A stretch of 64,000 nt of DNA from Anaerostipes amylophilus. Its GTDB lineage: Bacteria > Bacillota > Clostridia > Lachnospirales > Lachnospiraceae. Shown here in pieces: positions 8,476-16,819 of the stretch. The notes below the pieces were generated by a model. That model was not told the DNA's origin and made no database searches. It saw only the letters and a program-made list of their open reading frames with translations. Location of the stretch: NCBI RefSeq assembly GCF_025567365.1, contig NZ_JAOQJG010000001.1, positions 434,001 through 498,000 of the forward strand, written 5' to 3'. The position numbers were made by a program, and so were the translations under genes. Position 1 is the first letter of the stretch, and each line of letters begins with the position of its first letter.

Positions 8476-8505
8476 AAAAGACCCGAAGGACTCCGGGCCT
8501 TTTTT
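8476..8505 (-). terminator. Terminator of the murA/PsiE operon, upstream of metK
   Basis: AAAAG-A-CCCG and CGGG-C-CTTTT pair, with T runs on both sides, so it can work in both directions. On the minus strand it directly follows the stop at 8504. Confidence 0.65.
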
Positions 8506-9142
8506 ACCTTTTTAATACAACCGGTGCGTTCTTACTCCGGATGACTTCGATCTGTGTTACCTTACCATTCTTTGTCTTAGCTACGCGAAGCGCACCACCT
8601 TCAAAGAAATAACACTGACCTACCTGAAAAGTTCCACTCTCAGTTCCAATTTGTTTCTCAAGAAGCTCTCCCAATGTCTGATCCTGCGATTCTTTAGGTA
8701 TCTCCACATGAACCAGCTCATTGATACTTGAAATCTTCTGACTTGGCGGAAATACAGTCTTATCTATATCATCATATTTTCCAAAAAGGAATTTCTTGAT
8801 CGCAAATAAGATTGCAATTGCTAAAACTACAAGAAGATTCTGCTGTGGACTCGTATGTTCCACGATCATCTGCCTTGCGATCGCAAACATCATAACTTCT
8901 ACTAATGTATCTGGTGTATGTTTACAAAGCATCTTTACAAACTCAATACAAATGACGAGGTTAAATGCAACACCGACAAATTTGTAAATATCTCTGGATG
9001 TTGGGTAATTCATCATCAGTTGTACCACATCTTTTACCAGATAAATCGTTCCACCAATGACCGCGATCATAATAATAGCTGATATAAATAATTCTACCCA
9101 CTTGGATACTTTGAACACTTCGTTTTTCAGGTATTGTCTCAT
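8504..9142 (-). CDS. PsiE-family membrane protein with C-terminal soluble domain
   Basis: This is a 212-residue protein. Residues 15-115 hold about four membrane helices with the pattern of the phosphate-starvation-inducible PsiE family (S-R-D-I-Y-K-F-V-G-V-A-F, then E-F-V-K-M-L). The last 70 residues form a soluble beta-rich domain (V-G-Q-C-Y-F-F-E-G-G-A-L-R-V) that may be a TrkA-C-like or small barrel domain. It lies 16 bases downstream of murA and ends at the terminator, so the two share a transcript. The function of PsiE proteins is unknown. Confidence 0.65.
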   Translation of the reverse strand: MRQYLKNEVFKVSKWVELFISAIIMIAVIGGTIYLVKDVVQLMMNYPTSRDIYKFVGVAFNLVICIEFVKMLCKHTPDTLVEVMMFAIARQMIVEHTSPQQNLLVVLAIAILFAIKKFLFGKYDDIDKTVFPPSQKISSINELVHVEIPKESQDQTLGELLEKQIGTESGTFQVGQCYFFEGGALRVAKTKNGKVTQIEVIRSKNAPVVLKR

Positions 9143-9158
9143 TCAGGCAATTCTCCTT

Positions 9159-10454
9159 TTATCCTATCTTTAACTTAAATTTTGCTACTTCTTTTTCACT
9201 ATTGACCAGCTGGATTTCTCCTCCAAGCTGTGTTAGCTTCTGTTCAAACTGTTCGTATCCACGATAAATATATCCAATATCGCTGACTGTTGTAAATCCT
9301 TTTGCAGATAATCCTGCAATAACAAGAGCAGCTCCTGCTCTTAAGTCTGGAGCGTGTACGTCAGCTCCTGTAAATCCTTCAACTCCGCTGATAATAGCAG
9401 TTCTTCCATCAACCTGAATGGTTGCTCCCATCTTTGTCAACTCATCCACATAACGGAAACGGTTCTCAAAAATACTTTCTGAAATCACACTTGTTCCATT
9501 AGATAAGGCAAGTGTTACCGCCATTTGTGGCTGCATATCTGTTGGAAATCCAGGATATGGTAATGTCTTAATATTTGTAGATTCCAGACGTTTTGTTGCT
9601 GATACACGGACAGCATCGTCGAATTCTACTACTTCAGCTCCAATCTCAATTAATTTTGCAGAAATTGCTTCTAAATGCTTTGGAATGACATTCTTGATCA
9701 TAATATCACCCTTAGTTGCAACTGCTGCTGTCATAAATGTTCCTGCTTCGATCTGGTCTGGAATGATGGAATACTGGCAATCTCCGAATCTTTCCACACC
9801 TTTGATACGGATCACATCTGTTCCTGCTCCACGGATCTTCGCTCCCATACTGTTTAAGAAGTTCGCTACATCAACGACATGCGGTTCTTTTGCCGCATTC
9901 TCGATAATCGTATTTCCTTTTGCAAGAGAAGCAGCCATCATAACATTGATTGTCGCTCCTACAGAGACAACGTCCATATAAATATGGGCTCCTCTTAATT
10001 CTTTTGCGGTTGCACTGATCATACCATTCTCAATCTCAATCTCTGCTCCAAGCATCTTAAATCCTTTAATATGCTGGTCGATCGGACGGCTTCCGATCTC
10101 ACATCCACCTGGAAGTGCAACTCTTGCTCTCTTGTATTTACCAAGTAAAGCACCAATTAAATAGTAAGAAGCTCTGATCTTACGGATAAATTCATTGTCT
10201 ACATCACACTCTGGATGAATTCCTTTTCCGCTGATCGTTACTTCGTGTTTTCCTGTTCTATCTATATCTGCTCCAATTTCCTGCATTGCCTGAAGTAATA
10301 CGTTAATATCTCTTACATCTGGCATATTATCTATCATACATTTTCCATCTGTCATTACTGCCGCAGCTAAAACAGGCAGTGCTGCATTCTTCGCACCGCC
10401 AATTACTACTTCTCCTACTAACGGGTTACCACCTTTAATGATATACTGTTCCAT
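9159..10454 (-). CDS. murA: UDP-N-acetylglucosamine 1-carboxyvinyltransferase
   Basis: This enzyme carries out the first committed step of peptidoglycan synthesis, transferring enolpyruvate from PEP to UDP-GlcNAc. The 431-residue protein has the N-terminal G-G-A-K-N-A-A-L-P and the G-G-C-E-I-G-S-R-P loop with the catalytic, fosfomycin-target Cys. The ATG at 10454 is preferred because GAGGTG lies just upstream; an in-frame TTG at 10466 would place that signal inside the gene. The 95 bases up to aroK carry no clear terminator. Confidence 0.97.
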   Translation of the reverse strand: MEQYIIKGGNPLVGEVVIGGAKNAALPVLAAAVMTDGKCMIDNMPDVRDINVLLQAMQEIGADIDRTGKHEVTISGKGIHPECDVDNEFIRKIRASYYLIGALLGKYKRARVALPGGCEIGSRPIDQHIKGFKMLGAEIEIENGMISATAKELRGAHIYMDVVSVGATINVMMAASLAKGNTIIENAAKEPHVVDVANFLNSMGAKIRGAGTDVIRIKGVERFGDCQYSIIPDQIEAGTFMTAAVATKGDIMIKNVIPKHLEAISAKLIEIGAEVVEFDDAVRVSATKRLESTNIKTLPYPGFPTDMQPQMAVTLALSNGTSVISESIFENRFRYVDELTKMGATIQVDGRTAIISGVEGFTGADVHAPDLRAGAALVIAGLSAKGFTTVSDIGYIYRGYEQFEQKLTQLGGEIQLVNSEKEVAKFKLKIG

Positions 10455-10548
10455 GATACACCTCAATTATCTCTATCTATATTATTAAACCTAATTTCTA
10501 TCTTTCGGTAATTATTTAAAATCATACAGATTATATTATATCATACTA

Positions 10549-11052
10549 TTAGAGGTTTTCCAACACTTTTTCTAAAGAGTCTCCGATGGATAATTTATCC
10601 AGTTCCACTGTGATGTCTGCATACTTCTCATAATAAGGGATTCTTTCGCAGTATAAATCATGCAAGGTCTGCCCTTCTTCCAACACAACACCTCTTGCTT
10701 TGAGATTTCCAAGACGACGTTTTACTGTCTGATAATCCAATTTTAAATAGATCACAGTTCCGATTTCTTTAAAATGTTTCATGGCCTTATCGCTGTAAAC
10801 AGCACTTCCTCCTGGTGCAATTACTGATTTATCGACATCAATTGAAGCATTTACGTCTTCTTCTAACTGTTTAAATCCGTCATTTCCAATTCTTGCAATG
10901 ATTTCTTTTAATAAACCTCCGCCTTTTTGCTGAATCACGAGGTCTGTATCCACAAAATCATAACCAAGGGCTTTGGCTAAAAGTACTCCGATCGTACTCT
11001 TTCCAGAACCCGGCATTCCAATCAATATGTAGTTATTATTTTTTTCTGCCAT
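10549..11052 (-). CDS. aroK: Shikimate kinase
   Basis: The enzyme phosphorylates shikimate in the aromatic amino acid pathway. The 167-residue protein has the P-loop G-M-P-G-S-G-K-S-T-I-G at residues 13-23, the D-T-D motif (F-V-D-T-D) and P-G-G-S-A-V-Y. The arginines of the shikimate lid are less clear (R-R-L-G-N-L-K-A-R). It overlaps the end of the flavin reductase gene by 17 bases, so the two are coupled. No other aro gene is nearby. Confidence 0.85.
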   Translation of the reverse strand: MAEKNNNYILIGMPGSGKSTIGVLLAKALGYDFVDTDLVIQQKGGGLLKEIIARIGNDGFKQLEEDVNASIDVDKSVIAPGGSAVYSDKAMKHFKEIGTVIYLKLDYQTVKRRLGNLKARGVVLEEGQTLHDLYCERIPYYEKYADITVELDKLSIGDSLEKVLENL

Positions 11053-11629
11053 TTGGTTTTTTCCTTTTCTTTTTCTTTCTTACTGAGTAGCCAAAGGTTC
11101 CTAATTTCTTTCCTGTTTCATAATATCCACCATGAGAATAGATCAATGGATTCGTTTTTTCTAATGCAAAACGTCCATTATCTTCCATATAGTCATCATC
11201 TACCATGATATTTACAACTTTCGCCATAAACATATGATGTGAACCGAGCGGTACGATCTTCTCTACTTTGCATTCAATATTTACTGGGCTTTCTGCAATA
11301 ACTGGTGCATCAACAACTTGTGCTTCTTCTTTTGTCAGTCTTGCTTCTTTAAATTTATCAATATCTCTTCCTGAACGTACTCCACAAAAGTCTGTTGCTC
11401 TTGTCAGCTGTTTTGTTGTCAGGTTAATGACAAATTCGCCGCTATTTTTGATCATTTCATAAGAATGTCTCTCTGGACGAACAGAAATGTATGTCATCGG
11501 CGGATTCGTGCAGATCGTTCCTGTCCATGCGATCGTAATGATATTATCCTGCCCTTTATCTCTGCAAGTTACCATAACTGCTGGAAGCGGATAGATCATA
11601 TTTCCAGGTTTCCATGAAGTTTTTGCCAT
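11036..11629 (-). CDS. Flavin reductase-like (FMN-binding split barrel) protein
   Basis: This 197-residue protein belongs to the flavin reductase-like family. Its N-terminal P-L-P-A-V-M-V-T-C, the A-W-T-G-T-I-C-T-N-P-P FMN-contact loop and the E-F-V-I-N-L-T segment are typical. The electron acceptor is unknown. The C-terminus is a strongly basic tail (K-K-K-K-R-K-K-P). It lies 10 bases after the HIT gene and overlaps aroK, forming a HIT-reductase-aroK operon. Confidence 0.85.
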   Translation of the reverse strand: MAKTSWKPGNMIYPLPAVMVTCRDKGQDNIITIAWTGTICTNPPMTYISVRPERHSYEMIKNSGEFVINLTTKQLTRATDFCGVRSGRDIDKFKEARLTKEEAQVVDAPVIAESPVNIECKVEKIVPLGSHHMFMAKVVNIMVDDDYMEDNGRFALEKTNPLIYSHGGYYETGKKLGTFGYSVRKKKKRKKPNGRKK

Positions 11630-11639
11630 ACTTTTTCTC

Positions 11640-12056
11640 CTAAAGTGCCTTTTTAATATCCTGTCTTAACTGCTCCATATCAATATCTTCTGTGGAATGT
11701 TCTTTCCATCCGATCGTTACATCATCATCTTCGTATCTTGGAATTAAGTGCATATGGAAATGATATACTGTCTGGCCTGCGATCAGTCCATTGTTCTGTA
11801 ATACATTTAATCCATCGCAGTGAAGTACTTCTTTTAATGCTCTTGCAACAACTGTTGCTAACTGAAATAATTTTCCTGCTGTGATTGCATCGATCTCATA
11901 AATATCTTTGAAATGTTCTTTTGGAATGATCAATACATGCCCTTTAGATGCTGGCGCAATATCCATGATCACTTTAAATTCTGAGTTTTCATAAATTGTG
12001 TTAGATGGAATCTCTCCACTTGCGATCTTACAAAAAATACAATCTTCTTTCTTCAT
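11640..12056 (-). CDS. HIT-family nucleotide hydrolase/transferase
   Basis: This 138-residue protein carries the histidine triad H-F-H-M-H-L-I-P near residues 96-103 and an N-terminal zinc-type C-x-x-C (D-C-I-F-C-K-I). It is a member of the HINT/Hit branch that hydrolyses adenosine-phosphoramidate type substrates. AAGGAAG lies just before the ATG. It is the first gene of the run down to aroK. Confidence 0.93.
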   Translation of the reverse strand: MKKEDCIFCKIASGEIPSNTIYENSEFKVIMDIAPASKGHVLIIPKEHFKDIYEIDAITAGKLFQLATVVARALKEVLHCDGLNVLQNNGLIAGQTVYHFHMHLIPRYEDDDVTIGWKEHSTEDIDMEQLRQDIKKAL

Positions 12057-12229
12057 ATTATATATCTTCCTTTCTGTGTGTTCTTATCCTGAGAGTTTAC
12101 ATTTTACTCTGTTTAGATGTATTTTATCCCATTTACTATGCTTTTTCAAGAAAAGACCTATAGTCATATTATTCCATTTTTACAAAAAATGTGTGATTTG
12201 TTCACAATTTAGACACATTTTTATGTGAT

Positions 12230-12342
12230 AATGAAAACCGTAAAGTAGTTAATACTTTCAAATCCTACCCCTCTTGAGGATGAAAATCCTCTCCTTATTG
12301 TTTTAAAAGAAAGAACCGACCTAGCTAGTCGGTTCTTTCTTT
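12230..12342 (+). ncRNA. Candidate small RNA with C-rich single-stranded motif
   Basis: Between the HIT and recR genes the plus strand shows, in order, a possible extended -10 (TGTGATAAT, 12220-12228) and a 6-bp hairpin (AAAGTA / TACTTT). A C-rich linker (CCTACCCCTC) and a second hairpin (GAGGAT / ATCCTC) follow, then a 15-bp terminator stem with a U run. No open frame is present. The C-rich linker is complementary to Shine-Dalgarno cores, as in RsaE/RoxS-type RNAs. This is inference; the recR terminator alone could explain the last stem. Confidence 0.4.
12306..12342. terminator. Bidirectional terminator downstream of recR
   Basis: AAAGAAAGAACCGAC and its complement form a 15-bp perfect stem around a 7-nt loop. 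T runs occur on both strands, so it can end recR transcription on the minus strand and the putative small RNA on the plus strand. Confidence 0.8.
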
Positions 12343-12354
12343 TTGTTTTATTTT

Positions 12355-12951
12355 TTATATCTCAGTACGTCCCTCTAATGCTCGAAGTAACGTTACTTCA
12401 TCAATATATTCCAGATCGCCTCCAACCGGAACTCCACTTGCGATCTTACTAACTTTGATTCCTGTCGGTTTAACAAGCTTACTGATATACATTGCTGTTG
12501 TCTCACCTTCCAGACTGGAGTTTGTCGCAATGATCAATTCCTTGACATCTCCCTGTAATCTTGCCATCAGTTCTTTCAGGCGGATATCGTCCGGACCGAT
12601 TCCAAGCATTGGCGAAATTGCTCCGTGAAGCACATGGTAAACACCTTCGTATTTTCCTGTCTTCTCATATGCCATCAGGTCTCTCGTATTCTCAACGACC
12701 ATGATCGTGCTGTGATCGCGCTTGTCACTGGCACAGATCGGACAGATCTCATTGTCCGTCAATGTACAACACTCTTTACAATAATGTACATTCGTCTTTG
12801 CGGAAATGATCGTGTCCGATAATTTCTTTACCTGATCTTGTGGCATATTGATAATATGAAACGCCAGTCTACCTGCGGATTTTGGTCCGATTCCTGGGAG
12901 TTTCCCGAGTTCTTCGATTAGCTGTGTGATCTGATTACTGTAATAATCCAT
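12355..12951 (-). CDS. recR: Recombination mediator RecR
   Basis: This 198-residue protein acts with RecF/RecO in loading RecA at gaps. It has the helix-hairpin-helix (L-G-K-L-P-G-I-G-P-K-S-A), a four-Cys zinc finger (C-K-E-C-C and C-P-I-C, residues 58-75) and a Toprim domain (V-V-E-N-T-R-D). Length is standard. It follows ybaB by 15 bases, the conserved dnaX-ybaB-recR cluster. Confidence 0.98.
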   Translation of the reverse strand: MDYYSNQITQLIEELGKLPGIGPKSAGRLAFHIINMPQDQVKKLSDTIISAKTNVHYCKECCTLTDNEICPICASDKRDHSTIMVVENTRDLMAYEKTGKYEGVYHVLHGAISPMLGIGPDDIRLKELMARLQGDVKELIIATNSSLEGETTAMYISKLVKPTGIKVSKIASGVPVGGDLEYIDEVTLLRALEGRTEI

Positions 12952-12966
12952 AGTCTCTCACTCTAT

Positions 12967-13320
12967 CTAGAATGGAAATCCTCCACCCATTCCTCCTAAT
13001 CCACCAGTGACTTTCCCCATCTTCTCCTGGGAATCTTCTTCCATCTTACGAAGTGCTTCATTTGTAGCAGCTACGATCAGATCTTCTAACATTTCAATGT
13101 CATCTGGATCTACAACTTCTTCTTCTAAATGTACAGAAACTACTTCTTTTTTACCGGATACAACAACTTTTACAACTCCACCACCTGCTGTTGCTTCATA
13201 TGTGGATTCTTCTAACGCTTTTGTTGTTTCCTCCATCTGTTTCTGCATCTTCTGTGCCTGTTTCATCAGCTGATTCATATTTCCACCCATACCTGGAAAT
13301 CCACCGCTTCTTTTTGCCAT
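12967..13320 (-). CDS. YbaB/EbfC nucleoid-associated protein
   Basis: This 117-residue DNA-binding protein has the hallmark M-x-x-L-M-K-Q-A-Q-K-M-Q-K-Q-M start and the V-V-V-S-G-K-K-E-V-V strand. Glycine-rich tails at both ends (G-G-F-P-G-M-G-G and G-G-L-G-G-M-G-G) are normal in Clostridia. AGGAGGAA precedes the ATG. It lies between dnaX and recR as in most Firmicutes. Confidence 0.96.
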   Translation of the reverse strand: MAKRSGGFPGMGGNMNQLMKQAQKMQKQMEETTKALEESTYEATAGGGVVKVVVSGKKEVVSVHLEEEVVDPDDIEMLEDLIVAATNEALRKMEEDSQEKMGKVTGGLGGMGGGFPF

Positions 13321-13360
13321 TATTCTTTCCTCCTAAAAATTTGTTTTTATGAATTTAGTT

Positions 13361-14968
13361 TTAGTCTTCTATTTTTACATCCATATGGATGCAGTCTAAG
13401 TTGATCATATCGCTGTCGTCATTCTCTTTGTTCATCACACTGACTTCCAATTCTACGTCTCTACCAGATTGTCTGGATAATTCCTGTTTCAATCGTTCGA
13501 TACGCTCTGGTTCTTCTAAGAAATAACCGCTTTCCACGTTCATTTCTTTTGGAAATAGCACTCTTAATGCAGTCCCTTCATCGTTAACTGATAATGTTGC
13601 TCTCTGTAAGCAATATTTCATCTGTGGTGACAGATTGCGTTTAACATCTCTCCAGTGATCAACAAGCTCCATAAGTTCTTCCACTTTTGCTGGTGGAAAC
13701 TTCTCATTTAACTGTTCGACTGGGTCTTGTTCAGGTTTTACTTCTGCTGATTGCATTGCTGCTTGATTTTGTCCTGTTAGTGCTGCTTGCTGAACTGGAA
13801 TTCCTGACTGCAACAGTTTCTCTAACTGTTGTTCCAACTGTCTCACCCTGTCCGCCAGACTATTCGTATCTGCTTCCATCTGAGGTCTGCACATCTTCAT
13901 CATCTCAACTTCCACAAGAACTCTCTTAGATGTCGCATAACGGATCCGTTCTAACAATTCAGATAAGATTCTGATATATCGGATCAAAGTATTTTCCTCT
14001 ACCTGCTGTGCTTTCTCTTGCAGTAATTTTAGCTGGTCTGTTGATACTTCCAAGGCTTCTTCTGCCGCATTTCCCTGTCCAACTAATAGAAGATTTCTTA
14101 AATACCACAGAAAATCTGTGATAAACTGTGACCATTCTCTTCCCTGTCTTGCTACATCTTCCAGAAGATCCATCACTCTGTTAATATCCTGTGAAAGTAT
14201 CATATCTAACAAATCACTGTAGACCTGTATGTCCACAGTACCAAGTACTTCCAGAACATTATCATATGTCAGTTTCTCACCCAGATAAAATGCAATACAC
14301 TGATCTAGAAGACTCAATGCATCACGCATGGAACCATCTGCCATTCTTGCCACATATTCCAATGCTTTATCTTCAGTGTCTACTTGTTCCTGCTCCATAA
14401 GATCTTTCAACTGTTTCTTGATCGTTGCTGCTGTGATACGATGAAAATCATATCTCTGACATCTGGATAAGATCGTGATCGGTATTTTGTGAACTTCGGT
14501 TGTCGCAAGAATAAAAATGACATATTCTGGCGGTTCTTCTAATGTCTTTAGCAGTGCATTAAAAGCCCCTATAGACAACATATGCACCTCGTCGATGATA
14601 TAAACTTTGTACTTTCCTGTTGCCGGTGAATACTGTACCTGTTCCTTGATTTCTCGGATATTATCGACACCATTGTTTGATGCCGCATCAATCTCGATCA
14701 CATTCATGGAACTTCCCTCTGCAATTGCTTTGCACACTTCACATTCTCCGCATGGTTCCCCATCGACTGGATGTTCACAGTTTACTGCTTTCGCAAGAAT
14801 CTTGGCTACCGTTGTCTTACCAGTACCTCTCGTCCCACAAAACAGATACGCATGACCAATGCGCCCGGTCCTCATCTGATTCTCAAGCGTCTTTACAATA
14901 TGATCCTGGCCTTTGACTTCACTGAAGCGTGTCGGCCGGAACTTTCTATATAAAGCCATGTAAGACAT
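13361..14968 (-). CDS. dnaX: DNA polymerase III subunits gamma/tau
   Basis: This is the clamp-loader ATPase of the replisome. The 535-residue protein has Walker A G-T-R-G-T-G-K-T-T (residues 45-53) and a zinc module (C-E-H-P, C-G-E-C-E-V-C). Walker B is D-E-V-H-M-L-S and the sensor region L-S-R-C-Q-R-Y-D-F. A tau-like C-terminal part of about 170 residues follows. Length matches Clostridia. It heads the dnaX-ybaB-recR operon. Confidence 0.97.
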   Translation of the reverse strand: MSYMALYRKFRPTRFSEVKGQDHIVKTLENQMRTGRIGHAYLFCGTRGTGKTTVAKILAKAVNCEHPVDGEPCGECEVCKAIAEGSSMNVIEIDAASNNGVDNIREIKEQVQYSPATGKYKVYIIDEVHMLSIGAFNALLKTLEEPPEYVIFILATTEVHKIPITILSRCQRYDFHRITAATIKKQLKDLMEQEQVDTEDKALEYVARMADGSMRDALSLLDQCIAFYLGEKLTYDNVLEVLGTVDIQVYSDLLDMILSQDINRVMDLLEDVARQGREWSQFITDFLWYLRNLLLVGQGNAAEEALEVSTDQLKLLQEKAQQVEENTLIRYIRILSELLERIRYATSKRVLVEVEMMKMCRPQMEADTNSLADRVRQLEQQLEKLLQSGIPVQQAALTGQNQAAMQSAEVKPEQDPVEQLNEKFPPAKVEELMELVDHWRDVKRNLSPQMKYCLQRATLSVNDEGTALRVLFPKEMNVESGYFLEEPERIERLKQELSRQSGRDVELEVSVMNKENDDSDMINLDCIHMDVKIED

Positions 14969-15020
14969 ATCGTATGCCCCTTTCTATTTTGAAATATGAC
15001 ATATAGTCATACTTCATTAT

Positions 15021-15050
15021 ATTTTACCATGAGTATCTATTGTTTTTCAA
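15021..15050 (-). promoter_or_regulatory. Candidate promoter of dnaX
   Basis: On the minus strand, TTGAAA (15045-15050) and TAAAAT (15021-15026) are separated by 18 bp, about 55 nt ahead of the dnaX start. Confidence 0.4.
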
Positions 15051-15161
15051 TGATTGTTTTTTAGCAGAAACCATCGAACTTTTTCCTACGTTTTTTCTTG
15101 CTCTGTTTCTTGTTTTTTCCGATAATAAAAGAGGAAATTTTAATTACAAAAGGAGCCAAAA

Positions 15162-15872
15162 ATGAACAATTCACAGGAACTTTCTACGTTTTCACATGAG
15201 ATAAACAATTCACTGACTCTTATCTATGGACAGATTCAGTATATTGAAAAAACAAATGATATACTTACCCAAAATGAGCACTGGAATCGTATGAAAGATG
15301 ATTTTTCTTCTTTATTTGACTTCATTCATCAGTTCCTTGCCCCTGAAGATACGACTTCTGCCACAATCGAACCTTTGGATCTGATCAATCTGATCAGTGA
15401 ACTCCGTTCTTCCTGGTCTTACTATCTTCATAAAGAACGAATCCGTTTTTTTATCCAGGCTGATCCTGGAACTGCATTTTATGTGTATGGCGCAAAAAGT
15501 AAGCTATTCCAGCTGTTTCATAATTTAATCTCCAATGCTGTTAAGGCAATTCAGCAAAAAGAGGAGATCAACCGATCTCCTCATATTACTGTACACCTGA
15601 GTAAAGAGCAGGGACATATCGTATTAAATTTGTCTGATACTGGAATCGGAATGACTCCCGAACAACAGTCTCGTGCATTTTACCGAGGTGTTTCCTTCCA
15701 GCCTGGTGGAAATGGAATTGGACTTTCTATTGTTCGTAAGATCGCGCATGAACTTCATATCAAGATTCATATTGATTCTGCTCCTAATCAGGGAACAACT
15801 TTTACTCTTATCTTCCCTGCCTATGAGCAGAAATTAAACTACTTGACACATACAGAAGCATTGACAAAATAA
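15162..15872 (+). CDS. Soluble sensor histidine kinase, orphan
   Basis: This 236-residue protein has no membrane segment and no obvious sensor domain. Residues 9-24 form a DHp-like H-box (F-S-H-E-I-N-N-S-L-T). The ATP-binding domain follows with N-box N-L-I-S-N-A-V-K-A-I, G1 D-T-G-I-G-M and G2 G-N-G-I-G-L-S-I. The short form resembles Spo0B/KinB-like or stress-type kinases with all recognition in the DHp helix. No response regulator is adjacent. Its 3' end overlaps the convergent rhomboid gene by 65 bases, which is unusual. AAAGGAG lies 7 nt before the ATG. Confidence 0.8.
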   Translation: MNNSQELSTFSHEINNSLTLIYGQIQYIEKTNDILTQNEHWNRMKDDFSSLFDFIHQFLAPEDTTSATIEPLDLINLISELRSSWSYYLHKERIRFFIQADPGTAFYVYGAKSKLFQLFHNLISNAVKAIQQKEEINRSPHITVHLSKEQGHIVLNLSDTGIGMTPEQQSRAFYRGVSFQPGGNGIGLSIVRKIAHELHIKIHIDSAPNQGTTFTLIFPAYEQKLNYLTHTEALTK

Positions 15873-16773
15873 ATCCGGCAATACATCCTCCAATATGGGC
15901 CGCATTATCGGTTGTTCCACTTTCAAATCCATGGTACAGACTTCCTGCGATCATAAGAAATATTCCAAATCCATCAAATCTTTTTCTCTGATCTTTGCAG
16001 AACAAAAGTATTGCAGCTAATGCACCGATCAATCCAAAAATTGCTCCAGATGCTCCTGCTGACAAAACATCCTGTCCCATTACACTATAATATATTGTGG
16101 AAACAATACTTCCGATAATGCCAGACCCCGTATATAAAACTGCATACCGAATACTTCCTGTCACTTTCTCCAAAGATGTTCCAAGAATCAAAAACACAAC
16201 CATGTTATTAAAAAAATGTTCCCATCCAAAATGCAGATAATTTGATGTCAATAACCTATAATATTCATGTAGATTTCTTACACAATATGCATTACAGGCA
16301 TATAAGTTGTAAATCTTATTTCCATAAATCTCAGTTAAAACAAATCCTGCAAGATTCAGCAGAAATATTACGAGTGTTGCTTTATAATTCCATACAAATC
16401 TTTTTATCTCATTGATATTCTCAAAATCATTTGTCACATCTTCCCTTTGTTCTGCTTGATTTTGCGAAAGAATCATTGTTAATGGTCTAAACAGATCTTT
16501 AAACTGGTCATCCGGATCAATAAACATAGGATCATCTTCTTCTGATAGCACCAACAATAATATGGCACAGTCTGCACCAAAATTTTGCTTTGCACAATCT
16601 TCCATCTGATATAGATCTTCTTCTAATATCGCACTTCCATCTGGATTTTTATCAAACATCACATAAACACATTTGTTTCTTTTCTTTGTGCTTTTTACAT
16701 AGCAAGGGCCTTTTTCTGTATCCTGGCTCAGATATCCATGAATTCTTAACAACTCTATGATTTTCTGATACAT
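15808..16773 (-). CDS. Rhomboid-family intramembrane serine protease
   Basis: This is a 321-residue protein. The first 130 residues are soluble (D-P-M-F-I-D-P-D-D region) and the rest forms about seven membrane helices. The catalytic serine is in G-A-S-G-A-I-F-G and the histidine in H-I-G-G; the H-F-G-W-E-H loop before the N-N-M motif is also present. The start at 16773 is chosen over 16803 because GGAGGAG lies 4 nt upstream. It is the last gene of the tad-type operon, 46 bases after the FHA gene. A role in pilin or surface-protein processing is possible but not shown. Confidence 0.88.
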   Translation of the reverse strand: MYQKIIELLRIHGYLSQDTEKGPCYVKSTKKRNKCVYVMFDKNPDGSAILEEDLYQMEDCAKQNFGADCAILLLVLSEEDDPMFIDPDDQFKDLFRPLTMILSQNQAEQREDVTNDFENINEIKRFVWNYKATLVIFLLNLAGFVLTEIYGNKIYNLYACNAYCVRNLHEYYRLLTSNYLHFGWEHFFNNMVVFLILGTSLEKVTGSIRYAVLYTGSGIIGSIVSTIYYSVMGQDVLSAGASGAIFGLIGALAAILLFCKDQRKRFDGFGIFLMIAGSLYHGFESGTTDNAAHIGGCIAGFILSMLLYVSSSLISAHRQGR

Positions 16774-16819
16774 AATCTCCTCCATATCCGTTTTATGTAT
16801 CATTTATTATATCATACTG

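Noticed and set aside
8427..8503. SAM riboswitch ahead of metK
   Set aside because: Only 77 bases, most of them taken by the upstream terminator; no kink-turn or P1-P4 pattern.
13687..14953. Several plus-strand frames opposite dnaX
   Set aside because: They are shadows of a well conserved gene with Leu/Ser-rich composition and no ribosome-binding sites.
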